Assembly (NCBI GenBank): GCA_944391835.1
Contig: CALXVA010000008.1
Location: 1 to 32,749 of the forward strand
Length of the DNA: 32,749 nucleotides
Direction of reading: 5' to 3'
DNA from: an uncultured Clostridia bacterium
GTDB lineage: Bacteria; Bacillota; Clostridia; TANB77; CAG-508
In this document: piece after piece, positions 16,345 to 25,182 of the stretch
How the letters are laid out: the number at the start of each line of letters is the position of its first letter
Numbering within the stretch: the first letter of the stretch is position 1
The notes under the pieces: model-generated
What the model was told of the DNA's origin: nothing
Seen by the model: the letters and a program-made list of their open reading frames with translations, nothing else
Database searches by the model: none
Position numbers and translations under genes: made by a program

Positions 16345-17031
16345 ATGATTGAGTTTAGAAATGTAAATAAGAAATATGATACAGGTACAGAAGCTGTTCA
16401 TAATGCAAATTTTAAAATTGATAAAGGGGAGTTTGCGTTCTTAGTAGGTAGCTCTGGCTCAGGAAAATCTACTTTAATTAAGCTTATATTAAAAGAAGAG
16501 GAACCTACTTCAGGTCATATTATAATAAATGGAAAAGATACCACTTTTTTAAAGCCAAAGAGAGTACCTTTTTTAAGAAGAAGTATGGGAGTCGTTTTCC
16601 AAGATTTTAGACTTTTGCCAGATAGAACGGTATATGACAATGTTGCATATGCAATGTACATAGTAAGAGCAACACCAAAACATATTAGAAGACAAGTACC
16701 AATGGTACTATCATTAGTTGGTTTAAGCGATAAAGCAAAAGTTTATCCAAATGAATTGTCTGGTGGAGAGCAACAAAGAGTAGCTTTAGCAAGAGCATTA
16801 GTTAACAATCCATCAATGATAATAGCAGATGAGCCTACAGGAAACCTAGATCCAGATACTGCATGGGAAATTATGATGTTACTTAATGATATAAATGCTA
16901 GAGGAACAACTGTAGTAGTTGCAACTCACGCAAAGGATATAGTAGATAGAATGAAGAAAAGAGTTATTCAAATTGAAAAAGGCAATATAATAAGAGATGA
17001 TAAAAAAGGTGGGTATGATAGTGAAATATAG
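16345..17031 (+). CDS. ftsE: Cell division ATP-binding protein FtsE
   Basis: The 228-residue ABC ATPase pairs with FtsX to transmit ATP hydrolysis to periplasmic or septal murein hydrolases. Walker A is GSSGSGKST (35-43), Q-loop VFQDF (84-88), signature LSGGEQQR (138-145), Walker B ADEPTGNLDP (161-170), and switch His in VATHAKD. The length is normal for FtsE. It overlaps ftsX at the 3' end, indicating translational coupling, and the downstream M23 genes are likely effectors of the complex. Confidence 0.97.
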   Translation: MIEFRNVNKKYDTGTEAVHNANFKIDKGEFAFLVGSSGSGKSTLIKLILKEEEPTSGHIIINGKDTTFLKPKRVPFLRRSMGVVFQDFRLLPDRTVYDNVAYAMYIVRATPKHIRRQVPMVLSLVGLSDKAKVYPNELSGGEQQRVALARALVNNPSMIIADEPTGNLDPDTAWEIMMLLNDINARGTTVVVATHAKDIVDRMKKRVIQIEKGNIIRDDKKGGYDSEI

Positions 17032-17923
17032 TATTTTTGGTTATTTAATAGGGGAAGGTTTTAGAAACTTTTTTAAAAATAAAAAATCAACAGCAGCATC
17101 ATTAATTATTATGTGTGCTACAATGTTTATATTTGGTATTTTCTTTTTAATAGGAGAAAACGTAAACTATATAATGCAACAGGTTCAAGGTATTCAAGAA
17201 ATGAATGTATTTATAAATCCAGAAGCAACAGCAGAACAAGAAAAGGAACTTGAAGCTAAAATTAAAGAATTACCTTATATAAATACAATAGAGTATGTAT
17301 CTCAAGAGGAAGCCTTAAATACAATGAAATCATGGCTTGGTGAGGATTCATCTATTCTTGATGCATATTCTGGTGAAGATAATCCATTTAAAGCATCTTA
17401 CAAAATAACTTTAACAGATTTGACTAAGACTGATGAAATTAAAACTCAAATATCAACATTTGAAAATGTTGCAAAAATTACAGTAGGAAGTGATACAATA
17501 AATAAACTAATAGATATTGCTAATGGTATTAGAACAGCAACTGGAGTTATATTGGTATTGCTAATACTAATTTCAGTATTTATTATAGCAAATACGATAA
17601 AGCTTACAGTTCATGCAAGAAGAAAAGAAATATCTATTATGAAATATGTTGGAGCAACAAATGGATTTATTAGATGGCCATTTATAGTAGAAGGTATTTT
17701 GATAGGTATTATTTCTGCAATTATAACTATTGTAATACTTGGATTTACATATAATTTCATTGCTGATAAAATATCAAGTAGCGAAGTAATGAACGTGATG
17801 GGATATAATTTATTAACTTATTCAAATATGTTATCGATGTTATTTGTCGTTTACATAGGAATGGGTATAGGAATTGGTGCAGTAGGTAGTGCAATTTCAA
17901 TGAGAAAATACTTAGAAGTTTAA
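17021..17923 (+). CDS. ftsX: Cell division protein FtsX
   Basis: A membrane protein of about 300 residues. The first helix (after NFFKNKKSTAASLIIMCATM) is followed by an extracytoplasmic domain of about 100 residues and three helices near the C terminus, the standard FtsX layout. GTG at 17021 is chosen as start: AAGGTGG lies eight bases upstream, and KYSIFGYLIGEGFRN is where FtsX proteins normally begin. In-frame ATGs at 16997 and 17015 are alternatives but have poor spacing. The gene overlaps ftsE by 11 bp. The extracytoplasmic loop is the part that, in known systems, holds the coiled coil of PcsB/EnvC-type proteins, two of which are encoded downstream. Confidence 0.95.
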   Translation: MKYSIFGYLIGEGFRNFFKNKKSTAASLIIMCATMFIFGIFFLIGENVNYIMQQVQGIQEMNVFINPEATAEQEKELEAKIKELPYINTIEYVSQEEALNTMKSWLGEDSSILDAYSGEDNPFKASYKITLTDLTKTDEIKTQISTFENVAKITVGSDTINKLIDIANGIRTATGVILVLLILISVFIIANTIKLTVHARRKEISIMKYVGATNGFIRWPFIVEGILIGIISAIITIVILGFTYNFIADKISSSEVMNVMGYNLLTYSNMLSMLFVVYIGMGIGIGAVGSAISMRKYLEV

Positions 17924-18009
17924 GGTTTATTTAATGTTTATATTATATAAAGTTAGAACAAAAGATATAGATAGCAAATATAAGATAAATATAAAGGAGA
18001 GACAATCTT

Positions 18010-19212
18010 ATGATGAAAAAAATAGTTTCTATAATTTTAACTTTAATTATTTTAGGAATATGTTCCATACAAGTAATTGCATCAAGTGTTTCAGAATTAC
18101 AAGATAAAAAAGACGACTTAGAAAATCAACGTGATGAGGTAGAAAGCCAAAAAGAAGAAGTAACAGCAGAGAAAGAGTCAATTATGGAAGAAATATTAAA
18201 TCTTACTGCACAAATAGATAGCTATACATCACAAATAGATGAGTTAAACCAAAAAATAAATACATTAGAAGACACAATAGCTAACACAGAAAAAGAAATA
18301 AAAGAGTTGGAGCAAGAAACTGCAGACAAAGAAGAATTGCTACTACAAAGACTTGTAGCAATATATGAAAATGGACAAACAACATATTTAGATGCACTTC
18401 TTGGCTCTGAAGATATTTCTGCATTTATATCTAATTATTATAGAATAGAAGAAATTGCTGAAGCAGACCAAACTGTTATAGACTCTATTAAAGCTAAACA
18501 AAAAGAAACAGAGGACAAAAAGCAACAATTAGAAAAAGAGAAAAATGAAATAGATGAGTCTAAAAAAGAAATAGAAGCTAAAAACCAAAGTTTAGAAACT
18601 GCACAAGCAAAAAAACAAGTGGTAGTAGCAAATTTAGAGCAGCAAGAAGATGAATTGCAAGCACAAATAGATGAGTTTGAATCGGCTATTGAAGAAGCAC
18701 AAAATGATATAGATGAAATTATAGCACAAAATAATGCAAGTTCGGGTGGATCTGGAAGCTATATAGGTAGTTTTGAAGGAACACTTAGTTGGCCACTATC
18801 TTCAAATACATCATGGTACAATTATATATCTTCTTATTTTGGACCTAGACCAAGTCCAACACTTGGAGCATCATCTAACCATGGAGCAGTAGATATACCT
18901 GTTAGCTATGCACCAGTCTATGCACCAGCAGACGGAAAAGTTATAATAGCAAGATGGTTATCAGGATATGGAAATTATATAATGATAGACCATGGAGACG
19001 GATATTACACGGGCTTTGGACATTTATCAGGATATAACGTAAGCGAAGGACAAACTGTTTCTAGAGGAGAACAAATTGCTACATCTGGAAACACAGGAAT
19101 TTCAACAGGACCACATTTACATTATGAAGTATACATAGGTGGAACTGCAAATTCATATAGGGTAGACCCACTACAATATACAACACATCCAACATTGTAT
19201 CCATTATACTAA
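18010..19212 (+). CDS. M23 murein hydrolase activator/endopeptidase, coiled-coil (EnvC/PcsB-like), first copy
   Basis: The 400-residue protein has a signal peptide (about 1-25), a long antiparallel coiled coil (about 27-240) and a C-terminal LytM/M23 domain. Zinc ligands are present: His291 and Asp295 (NHGAVDIPV), His369 and His371 (GPHLHYEV). It should therefore be an active endopeptidase rather than a degenerate EnvC. The coiled coil breaks at RLVAIYENGQTTYLDALLGS, which is shared with the next gene. Its place behind ftsEX suggests that FtsX recruits it at the septum, as for PcsB, CwlO and EnvC in other bacteria. AAAGGAGAG precedes the ATG. Repeat copy C follows the stop codon by two bases. 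Confidence 0.9.
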   Translation: MMKKIVSIILTLIILGICSIQVIASSVSELQDKKDDLENQRDEVESQKEEVTAEKESIMEEILNLTAQIDSYTSQIDELNQKINTLEDTIANTEKEIKELEQETADKEELLLQRLVAIYENGQTTYLDALLGSEDISAFISNYYRIEEIAEADQTVIDSIKAKQKETEDKKQQLEKEKNEIDESKKEIEAKNQSLETAQAKKQVVVANLEQQEDELQAQIDEFESAIEEAQNDIDEIIAQNNASSGGSGSYIGSFEGTLSWPLSSNTSWYNYISSYFGPRPSPTLGASSNHGAVDIPVSYAPVYAPADGKVIIARWLSGYGNYIMIDHGDGYYTGFGHLSGYNVSEGQTVSRGEQIATSGNTGISTGPHLHYEVYIGGTANSYRVDPLQYTTHPTLYPLY

Positions 19213-19214
19213 AA

Positions 19215-19275
19215 TGTCATGTTTAGGGACAGGTCTAAATGAGACAAGTCTGTCATCTTTGGGGACAGGTCTATC
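19215..19275 (+). repeat. REP-like element, copy C (two 36-bp-spaced units)
   Basis: Unit 1 begins TGTCATGTTTAGGGACAGG at 19215 and unit 2 TGTCATCTTTGGGGACAGG at 19251; each is 23 bp and the period is 36 bp. On its reverse strand copy E has the same unit and the same period. Confidence 0.75.
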
Positions 19276-19347
19276 AAAAATAAAAAATATAGGTTTATAG
19301 ATATTCCTTAAAAATCTAAATTTAAGAGAAAAGGATAATTAGCAAAT

Positions 19348-20544
19348 ATGAAAAAGAAGATAATTTCTATTATATTGATATTTTTAATATTACAATATTT
19401 TTGTACTTTTGTATTTGCCGATAATTCTTTAACAAATGAAGTTGTAAATGAAGTAGCTAATAGTATAACAGATGAATTAAAAAGTAAGCAGGAAGAAGTT
19501 GAAAACAAAATAGATGAAGCAAATACTGAACTTGAATATGTTCAAGATGAATTATCAGATACAATGTTAAGAGTACAAGAAACAGAAGATAAAATAATGC
19601 AATATCAAAACGAGGTTCAAGAACTTGGAAATAAAATGCAAACTTTACAAACTTCAATAGACGAAGCAACACAAAAATTACAGATTGCCTCACAAAACTA
19701 TGAAGAAAAGAGTGATTTACTTGCCAAAAGATTGGTCGCAATATATGAGGCAGGAGATACTCAATATTTAGATATTTTGCTAAAATCTAGAAGTATAACA
19801 GACTTTATATCTAGGTCATATATGATTCAAGAGATAGCAGAATATGATGGAGTATTGATAAATCAAATAGAAGAAGAAAAGGATAATATAGAGACTACAA
19901 AGCAAAAGCTTGAGAATGAGCAATCAGAAATTCAAATTCTTAAAGCTAAAAGTGAACAAACCACAATAGTTTTAAGTAATATGCAGACACTATTGGAAAG
20001 TTATGTAAGTCAATTATCAGAAGAAGAAAAAGAGTTACAAGAACAATTAACTGAATATAAAAATGAACAAGCAGAAATTCAACGACAAATATTGTTAGCA
20101 ACAAGTGTAATTGATCCAGATATACAATATACAGGAGGAGAAATGCTTTGGCCAGTTGCAATTAGTGGAACGGCAGTAACTTCTGATTATGGTGTGAGGG
20201 AACACCCTATACAAGGAGTGGTAAGAGAACATACAGGAATAGACATTGGTAATACACCTACAGGAACACCAGTTGTAGCAGCAGCAGATGGAATAGTTAC
20301 TTATGCAGGATGGCTCGGTGGCTATGGAAACTGTGTAATGATAAATCATGGAGATGGAGTGGTTACATTATACGGACACGGAAATAAAATTTTAACTTCA
20401 GTAAATACACAAGTTAAGCAAGGAGATGTAATAATGGAGGTTGGTTCAACTGGAAATTCTACAGGACCACACCTACATTTCGAAGTGAGAGTAAATGGAA
20501 CGTGTACTAATCCATGGCAATTCGTGAAAGCACCTACATCATAG
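19348..20544 (+). CDS. M23 murein hydrolase activator/endopeptidase, coiled-coil (EnvC/PcsB-like), second copy
   Basis: The 398-residue paralogue of the preceding gene has the same order: signal peptide ending FVFA (about 21-24), coiled coil (about 30-250), then LytM/M23 domain with His295 and Asp299 (EHTGIDIG), YGHG, and His375/His377 (GPHLHFEV). The block KRLVAIYEAGDTQYLDILL aligns with the same block in the first copy, showing tandem duplication. The catalytic domains are diverged and the surface loop differs (EHPIQGVVREH here). Two active copies beside one FtsEX suggest separate times, places or cleavage sites of action. AGAAAAGGAT lies upstream of the ATG. Confidence 0.9.
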   Translation: MKKKIISIILIFLILQYFCTFVFADNSLTNEVVNEVANSITDELKSKQEEVENKIDEANTELEYVQDELSDTMLRVQETEDKIMQYQNEVQELGNKMQTLQTSIDEATQKLQIASQNYEEKSDLLAKRLVAIYEAGDTQYLDILLKSRSITDFISRSYMIQEIAEYDGVLINQIEEEKDNIETTKQKLENEQSEIQILKAKSEQTTIVLSNMQTLLESYVSQLSEEEKELQEQLTEYKNEQAEIQRQILLATSVIDPDIQYTGGEMLWPVAISGTAVTSDYGVREHPIQGVVREHTGIDIGNTPTGTPVVAAADGIVTYAGWLGGYGNCVMINHGDGVVTLYGHGNKILTSVNTQVKQGDVIMEVGSTGNSTGPHLHFEVRVNGTCTNPWQFVKAPTS

Positions 20545-20571
20545 CTAATAATGAAAATATAGATGAAAAAG

Positions 20572-20598
20572 TGAGATTGCTAAGCTTTAGCAATCTCA
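20572..20598 (+). other. Perfect stem-loop between M23 gene and ctpA
   Basis: TGAGATTGCTAA-gct-TTAGCAATCTCA, a 12-bp perfect stem. It is followed by TATAAC, not a T-run, so it is more likely an mRNA processing or stability element than a terminator. Confidence 0.55.
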
Positions 20599-20661
20599 TA
20601 TAACTAAATAAACAGACATATATATTAGAATGCTTAGAAAAAGGATATAAAATGAAAGGAT

Positions 20662-21873
20662 ATGATAAATTTGAATAGTGAAAAAGCACAGAGAATTTAT
20701 AGAATTATAATGCTTGTAATAATTACTGTATTAGTAACATCTTTAATCACCGCAGTAGTTGTTACTGAAAGGTTAACATCATCATCTAGCATAGAAAGTA
20801 TAGCAAATGGAGATGGTACAACTGGAATAGAAACAAGATTAGCCTATATTAGAACATTATTAGATGAAGATTATATTGGAGAACTTAATGATGAGCAAAT
20901 GATAGAAACTGCTATAAAAGGATATGTTGCAGGTGTAGGTGATGAATATACTGAATATTATACTGAAGAGGAAATGAATGCACAGTATGAGACCGCAATG
21001 GGAAATTATGTTGGAATTGGAATATACATGATAGTTAATTATGAAGAAGGCACAATTGAAGTAGTAGAACCTATGGAAAATTCTCCAGCGTTAGAGGCAG
21101 GTATGCAAAAAGGAGATATGATTATATCAGTTAATGGAGAAGAGCTAACACCTGAAAATGTTAGAGATTTATCAAATGACATAAAAGGAGAAGAGGGAAC
21201 CACAGTTAAACTAGGAATTAAACGTGGAGAAGAGACTTTAGAAATTGAGGTTGAAAGAAGGAGAATAGAAGTAAGTCATATAGAGTCTAGAATGCTAGAA
21301 AATAATATAGCATATATTCAAGTATTGGATTTTGACGGTGGAACAGCTAAGGAATTTAAAGAGAATTACGAAGACCTAAAGGAGCAAGGGGCCACCTCAC
21401 TAATAATAGACATACGAGGAAATGGTGGAGGAGTAGTAGACGAAGCAATAGATATGCTAGAGATGATTTGTGATAAAGATAGTACTCTTCTAATAGAGAC
21501 AGATAAAAATGGAAATGAAGAAATAATTAAATCTGAGGAAAATCCAATAATAGATGTACCAATGATTGTACTTGTAAATGGAAATTCAGCAAGTGCATCA
21601 GAAATATTTGCAGGTGCACTTAAAGATAATGAAAAAGCAACAATACTAGGAACGAAAACTTATGGAAAAGGTGTTATACAAACTCTACTTAGATTACCAG
21701 ACGGAAGTGGATTAAAAATGACCACAGAAGAATATTGTACACCAAATAGAAATAAAATAAACAAAATTGGAATTGAGCCTAATATTACAGTAGAATTACC
21801 AGAAAATATTGAAGAAGTTACAGAAGAAAATGATACTCAATTGCAAAGAGCAATAGAAGAATTAACAAAATAA
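20662..21873 (+). CDS. S41 carboxyl-terminal processing protease (CtpA-like)
   Basis: The 403-residue protein has an N-terminal membrane helix (about 13-35), a PDZ domain (about 115-200, with LEAGMQKGDMIISVNGE) and an S41 catalytic domain. The dyad Ser311 in NGNSASASEIFAGAL and Lys336 in TYGKGVIQT is intact. It acts outside the membrane on unfolded or tagged proteins; in related systems it degrades or tunes PG hydrolases and their regulators. Its position after the two M23 genes fits such a role. The annotated ATG has GAAAGGA only one base upstream; TTG at 20671 has better spacing (10 bp) and could be the true start. An 8-codon frame beginning at 20652 in another frame overlaps the start. Confidence 0.92.
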   Translation: MINLNSEKAQRIYRIIMLVIITVLVTSLITAVVVTERLTSSSSIESIANGDGTTGIETRLAYIRTLLDEDYIGELNDEQMIETAIKGYVAGVGDEYTEYYTEEEMNAQYETAMGNYVGIGIYMIVNYEEGTIEVVEPMENSPALEAGMQKGDMIISVNGEELTPENVRDLSNDIKGEEGTTVKLGIKRGEETLEIEVERRRIEVSHIESRMLENNIAYIQVLDFDGGTAKEFKENYEDLKEQGATSLIIDIRGNGGGVVDEAIDMLEMICDKDSTLLIETDKNGNEEIIKSEENPIIDVPMIVLVNGNSASASEIFAGALKDNEKATILGTKTYGKGVIQTLLRLPDGSGLKMTTEEYCTPNRNKINKIGIEPNITVELPENIEEVTEENDTQLQRAIEELTK

Positions 21874-21943
21874 AAAATTCTAACAATAAATTATGTAACA
21901 AAGAATTAAGCAAATAATTAAGTTATGTAACAATAAATTAAGA

Positions 21944-22007
21944 ATACAATAAAAGAACTTGGATTATATACAACTTTGTCTTTTTCCACCAAGTTCTTTT
22001 ATTGTAT
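21944..22007. terminator. Bidirectional terminator between ctpA and traX-like gene
   Basis: Perfect 19-bp arms, ATACAATAAAAGAACTTGG and its complement, surround a 26-nt loop. The A-rich and T-rich outer ends serve both convergent genes. Just upstream, TTATGTAACAA...AATTAAG occurs twice as a direct repeat. Confidence 0.75.
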
Positions 22008-22050
22008 AGAAGCAATCAAATTCTTTTGCAAAATGCATTCCTTACATAGT

Positions 22051-22797
22051 TTACAATAAGTACAATGTTAATAAATGCAATGGATAAAAAATATATAATA
22101 AATATTTAATTTTAGGTCCTTGTTTACCATTATATGAGGTAATAAATACAATAGGTAAGAATGTGCATAGACCAAGCACTAAATAAGTAAAACTAAAAGC
22201 ACTATTAATATATGGAATAAAATATTTTGCCATGCAAAGTATAAAAAATGCAATAGTCATTAGTAATTTTCTTGAATTGAATAAATAAAATATGAAAACT
22301 ACTAACACACCCCAAAAACCATAGTCTGTATTTAGTAATTCTGCAATATAGCTAAGCAATAAAACAATTATAATTCCAACTATTTTGTAAACATTTGATA
22401 ATACTTTTATTTTTTTATTTAAAGAATTATTTGGGTTATCATTGTTGTTAACCCTATTTGTCTTAGATGATTTAACAATAAAATCATATAAATAAATAGA
22501 TAGGAGTCCTAAAAATAAAGTAAAAAATACATTTAAATTTAGTATATTGCCACCATGGTATTTAAAAGAAAATAAATAAAATGGAATTTGTGATACTAAA
22601 GAAAATACACCAAGTCTAATAAAATATTTTTTTAAATTTTTAGTATGTTTATACCCTTCGCTAATTTGGAATGCAAATATAGGAAAAGCAATTCTACCTA
22701 TAAAATTACAAAAACTAAAATTGCCTACAAATACGTATCCAGCATGATCTATAAACATTGTAATAAGTGCAATTATTTTTAAAGCAAAACTAGTCAT
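22051..22797 (-). CDS. TraX-like integral membrane protein
   Basis: A protein of about 248 residues starting at ATG 22797 (AAGGAG ten bases upstream); longer forms from 22842 add a segment without a Shine-Dalgarno sequence. It begins with LKIIALITMFIDHAGYVF and continues NFIGRIAFPIFAFQISEGYKHTKN, the signature of the TraX family. TraX is named for F-pilin acetylation, but chromosomal relatives in Bacillota are of unknown role and no conjugation genes are nearby. About seven to eight hydrophobic helices with a basic loop near the middle (SSKTNRVNNNDNPNN). A membrane acyltransferase role is plausible but unproven. Confidence 0.85.
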   Translation of the reverse strand: MTSFALKIIALITMFIDHAGYVFVGNFSFCNFIGRIAFPIFAFQISEGYKHTKNLKKYFIRLGVFSLVSQIPFYLFSFKYHGGNILNLNVFFTLFLGLLSIYLYDFIVKSSKTNRVNNNDNPNNSLNKKIKVLSNVYKIVGIIIVLLLSYIAELLNTDYGFWGVLVVFIFYLFNSRKLLMTIAFFILCMAKYFIPYINSAFSFTYLVLGLCTFLPIVFITSYNGKQGPKIKYLLYIFYPLHLLTLYLL

Positions 22798-22899
22798 AAT
22801 AATTATTCTCCTTAAAATAGAACTAGAAATATTATACAACAAAAATGAAGAAAAAGTATACTATTGTTATAAAAAAATGAAAAAAATTAGAAAAATGTA

Positions 22900-22928
22900 T
22901 TGACAAAGATAAAAAAATTTAGTATACT
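22900..22928 (+). promoter_or_regulatory. Promoter of tRNA cluster
   Basis: TTGACA at 22900-22905, a 17-bp spacer, TATACT at 22923-22928, about 20 bp before tRNA-Val. Confidence 0.85.
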
Positions 22929-22947
22929 TAACGAGTCGAAAGGAAAT

Positions 22948-23023
22948 GGGCGCATAGCTCAGCTGGGAGAGCATCTGCCTTACAAGCAGGAGGTCATAGG
23001 TTCGAGCCCTATTGCGCCCACCA
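22948..23023 (+). tRNA. tRNA-Val(TAC)
   Basis: Acceptor GGGCGCA/TGCGCCC with encoded ACCA. The anticodon loop CTTACAA gives TAC. First of three tRNAs in one transcript. Confidence 0.96.
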
Positions 23024-23047
23024 TTTTTTTACTTTAATTTCCTATAC

Positions 23048-23124
23048 GGCCCGGTAGTTCAGTTGGTTAGAACGCTAGCCTGTCACGCTAGAGGTCGACG
23101 GTTCGAGCCCGTTCCGGGTCGCCA
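23048..23124 (+). tRNA. tRNA-Asp(GTC)
   Basis: Acceptor GGCCCGG/CCGGGTC with GCCA end. The anticodon loop CTGTCAC gives GTC. 24 bp after tRNA-Val. Confidence 0.96.
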
Positions 23125-23143
23125 TTTTTTTGAAATAATATAT

Positions 23144-23219
23144 GGCTTGATAGCTCAGTTGGTAGAGCAAGGGACTGAAAATCCCTGTGTCAGTGGTTCG
23201 ATTCCACTTCAAGCCACCA
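23144..23219 (+). tRNA. tRNA-Phe(GAA)
   Basis: Acceptor GGCTTGA/TCAAGCC with encoded ACCA. Anticodon stem GGGA/TCCC, and loop CTGAAAA gives GAA. Confidence 0.96.
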
Positions 23220-23223
23220 AAAA

Positions 23224-23250
23224 AGTACCTAAGCTAGGTACTCTTTTTTT
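23224..23250 (+). terminator. Terminator of tRNA cluster
   Basis: AGTACCTA-agc-TAGGTACT followed by CTTTTTTT directly after tRNA-Phe. Confidence 0.9.
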
Positions 23251-23354
23251 ATTGCAGAGAAAATTTTCGGAGCAACAAGGCTAAGTTTCCTGAGGCGTAC
23301 GTGTTTGCAAAGCAAAACGATACAAAAGGTCAAGCCACTTTTATTCTGCTCAAA

Positions 23355-23413
23355 ATGTACAAATTAGAATAGATATTATACATATTTATTTTCAAATTGG
23401 ACAAACTGTACAT
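23355..23413 (+). promoter_or_regulatory. Inverted repeat upstream of sortase gene
   Basis: ATGTACA at 23355-23361 and TGTACAT at 23407-23413 frame the AT-rich region where the sortase promoter should lie. This could be a paired operator; no regulator is identifiable. Confidence 0.3.
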
Positions 23414-23429
23414 TGAAAGGATATTAATT

Positions 23430-24224
23430 ATGGACAAATACCTAAAAAAGAAAGGAAAACATTTTAAAATCCTAAAAAAGAGGTACAAGTTTATTATATT
23501 TCTTTTAAGCATTATTATCATAGTTGCTGTAGCATATATAATAAGAAATATTAGAGATAAAGAAAAAATTCAAGAAGAAAGTAATCTGTTAAATACAATA
23601 GAAATAGAAGAAAGTGAAGTTACCGAACAAAAAACAGAAAGAATGTTGCAAGTTGAAAAAATGAGGCAAGAAAACTCAGATATAGTTGGGTGGGTAGAAA
23701 TAGAGGGGACAAACATAAATTATCCTGTATTACAAGGTGATGATAATAGATATTATATGAAGCATAACTATAATAAAGAAGAAAATACGTATGGTTCAAT
23801 TTTTTTAGATAAGGACTATGACTGGAGCAAGCCAAGTAGTAATTTATTAATTTATGGACATAATTTACAGAATGGCTCAATGTTTCACGATTTGCTAAAC
23901 TATAGCAAAGAAAGCTATTATGAAGAACATCCAATTGTTAGATTTACAACTGAAACTGAGGATTTAGAATTTGAAATTATATCAGCTTTTTATTCAAGAG
24001 TTTATTATAAATCAGAGCAAAATGTATTTAGGTATTATTATTTTATAGATGCGGAAAATGAAGAAGAATATAATGAATTTGTAAAAGATGCAAAAGATGC
24101 TTCTATATATGATACAGGTAAAACTGCAAAATATGGAGATAGGTTAATTACCTTATCTACATGTTCATATCATACAGAGGATGGAAGATTTGCAATAGTG
24201 GCTAGAGAAAAAGATAAAGATTAA
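23430..24224 (+). CDS. Class B sortase
   Basis: A 264-residue transpeptidase from ATG 23430 (GAAAGGA nine bases upstream; an upstream TTG at 23397 is less likely). A basic N terminus and membrane helix (about 20-39) are followed by a linker and the sortase beta-barrel. It has the class B opening VGWVEIEGTNINYPVLQGDDNRYY, catalytic His144 in LIYGHN, Cys245 in TLSTCSY, and Arg253 in DGRF. Class B sortases attach proteins bearing NPQTN-like signals to peptidoglycan, often for haem uptake, pili or housekeeping in Clostridia. No gene in this window ends in a recognisable sorting signal, so its substrates are encoded elsewhere. It is a single gene with its own terminator. Confidence 0.95.
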   Translation: MDKYLKKKGKHFKILKKRYKFIIFLLSIIIIVAVAYIIRNIRDKEKIQEESNLLNTIEIEESEVTEQKTERMLQVEKMRQENSDIVGWVEIEGTNINYPVLQGDDNRYYMKHNYNKEENTYGSIFLDKDYDWSKPSSNLLIYGHNLQNGSMFHDLLNYSKESYYEEHPIVRFTTETEDLEFEIISAFYSRVYYKSEQNVFRYYYFIDAENEEEYNEFVKDAKDASIYDTGKTAKYGDRLITLSTCSYHTEDGRFAIVAREKDKD

Positions 24225-24262
24225 TCTAAAGTAAGAACTTTAGGTGATTTTTATCTTTTTTT
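24208..24262 (+). terminator. Terminator of sortase gene
   Basis: CTAAAGT-aaga-ACTTTAG extended by AAAGATAAA/TTTATCTTT, ending in TTTTTTT. The left arm includes the stop codon. Confidence 0.7.
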
Positions 24263-24336
24263 GCTTGTACATTATCTTATAAAAAATCCGTATATTTTTA
24301 TAAAATTAGCATATATTATTTTTAAGAGGTGGTTAT

Positions 24337-25182
24337 ATGCTAAATTTTACAAAAATGACAGGGCTTGGAAATGATTATATATATATAAATTGTACAGATG
24401 GATTAAAGCTTAAAAACATACCAGAGTTTACCAAAAAGCTAAGTGATAGACATATGGGAGTGGGGGCTGATGGACTAATTTTAATAGATAAATCAAGCAA
24501 TCCAGATAGCGATTTTAAGATGAGAATTTTTAATAGTGATGGTAGTGAAGCCGAAATGTGTGGAAATGGGATAAGATGTGTAGCAAAATTTATTCATGAT
24601 AATAATTTATCTAGTAAAGATAAGTTAGCGATAGAAACATTAGCAGGAATAAAAAAGGTTAAATTAATAGAAGAAGATGGAGTTTGCAATGAAGCAATAG
24701 TGGATATGGGAGAACCTATATTTCAGGATACAAATATACCATATGACGTGTATGAAGCTTTTAATAAAGACTTGGATTTAGATGTTTTGGGAGAAAAAAT
24801 GAGATTTACAGTAGTATCTATGGGAAATCCACATGCTGTCACTTTTGTAGAAGATGTAGATAAAGTAGATATAGAGAAATATGGACCAGCAATAGAAAAC
24901 AACCCAATCTTTCCAAATAGAACAAATGTGGAATTTGTGCAAATAATAGATAAAAACAATATAAAAATAAGAGTGTGGGAAAGAGGAGTAGGAGAAACTT
25001 GCGCATGTGGAACAGGTGCGTGTGCAGCAACAGTTGCAAGTGGGCTAAATGGGTATACTGATGAAAATGTAACAGTTGCACTTCCAGGTGGAAAACTAAT
25101 AGTAGAATGGGGCAAAGATAATCACATATACATGCAAGGACCAGCTACAAAAGTATTTGAAGGAAGGATAGTGTATGATTAA
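24337..25182 (+). CDS. dapF: Diaminopimelate epimerase
   Basis: A 281-residue enzyme converting LL- to meso-diaminopimelate without a cofactor, for lysine and peptidoglycan synthesis. The two catalytic cysteines are present: Cys75 in [11 protein letters not shown] and Cys224 in [12 protein letters not shown]. It begins with the family start [14 protein letters not shown]. It overlaps the next gene, dapL, by 8 bp, so the two are translationally coupled. AAGAGGTGG precedes the ATG. Confidence 0.98.
   Translation: MLNFTKMTGLGNDYIYINCTDGLKLKNIPEFTKKLSDRHMGVGADGLILIDKSSNPDSDFKMRIFNSDGSEAEMCGNGIRCVAKFIHDNNLSSKDKLAIETLAGIKKVKLIEEDGVCNEAIVDMGEPIFQDTNIPYDVYEAFNKDLDLDVLGEKMRFTVVSMGNPHAVTFVEDVDKVDIEKYGPAIENNPIFPNRTNVEFVQIIDKNNIKIRVWERGVGETCACGTGACAATVASGLNGYTDENVTVALPGGKLIVEWGKDNHIYMQGPATKVFEGRIVYD

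Noticed and set aside
15955-16401. A 148-codon minus-strand frame crossing the 31-bp inverted repeat and the start of ftsE
   Set aside because: Its sequence is dictated by the repeat and AT-rich spacer; it overlaps ftsE, the promoter and the terminator.
23330-23338. TCAAGCCAC, possible attR-like duplicate of the tRNA-Phe 3' end
   Set aside because: Nine bases are too few for an attachment site, and no integrase or phage gene lies nearby.
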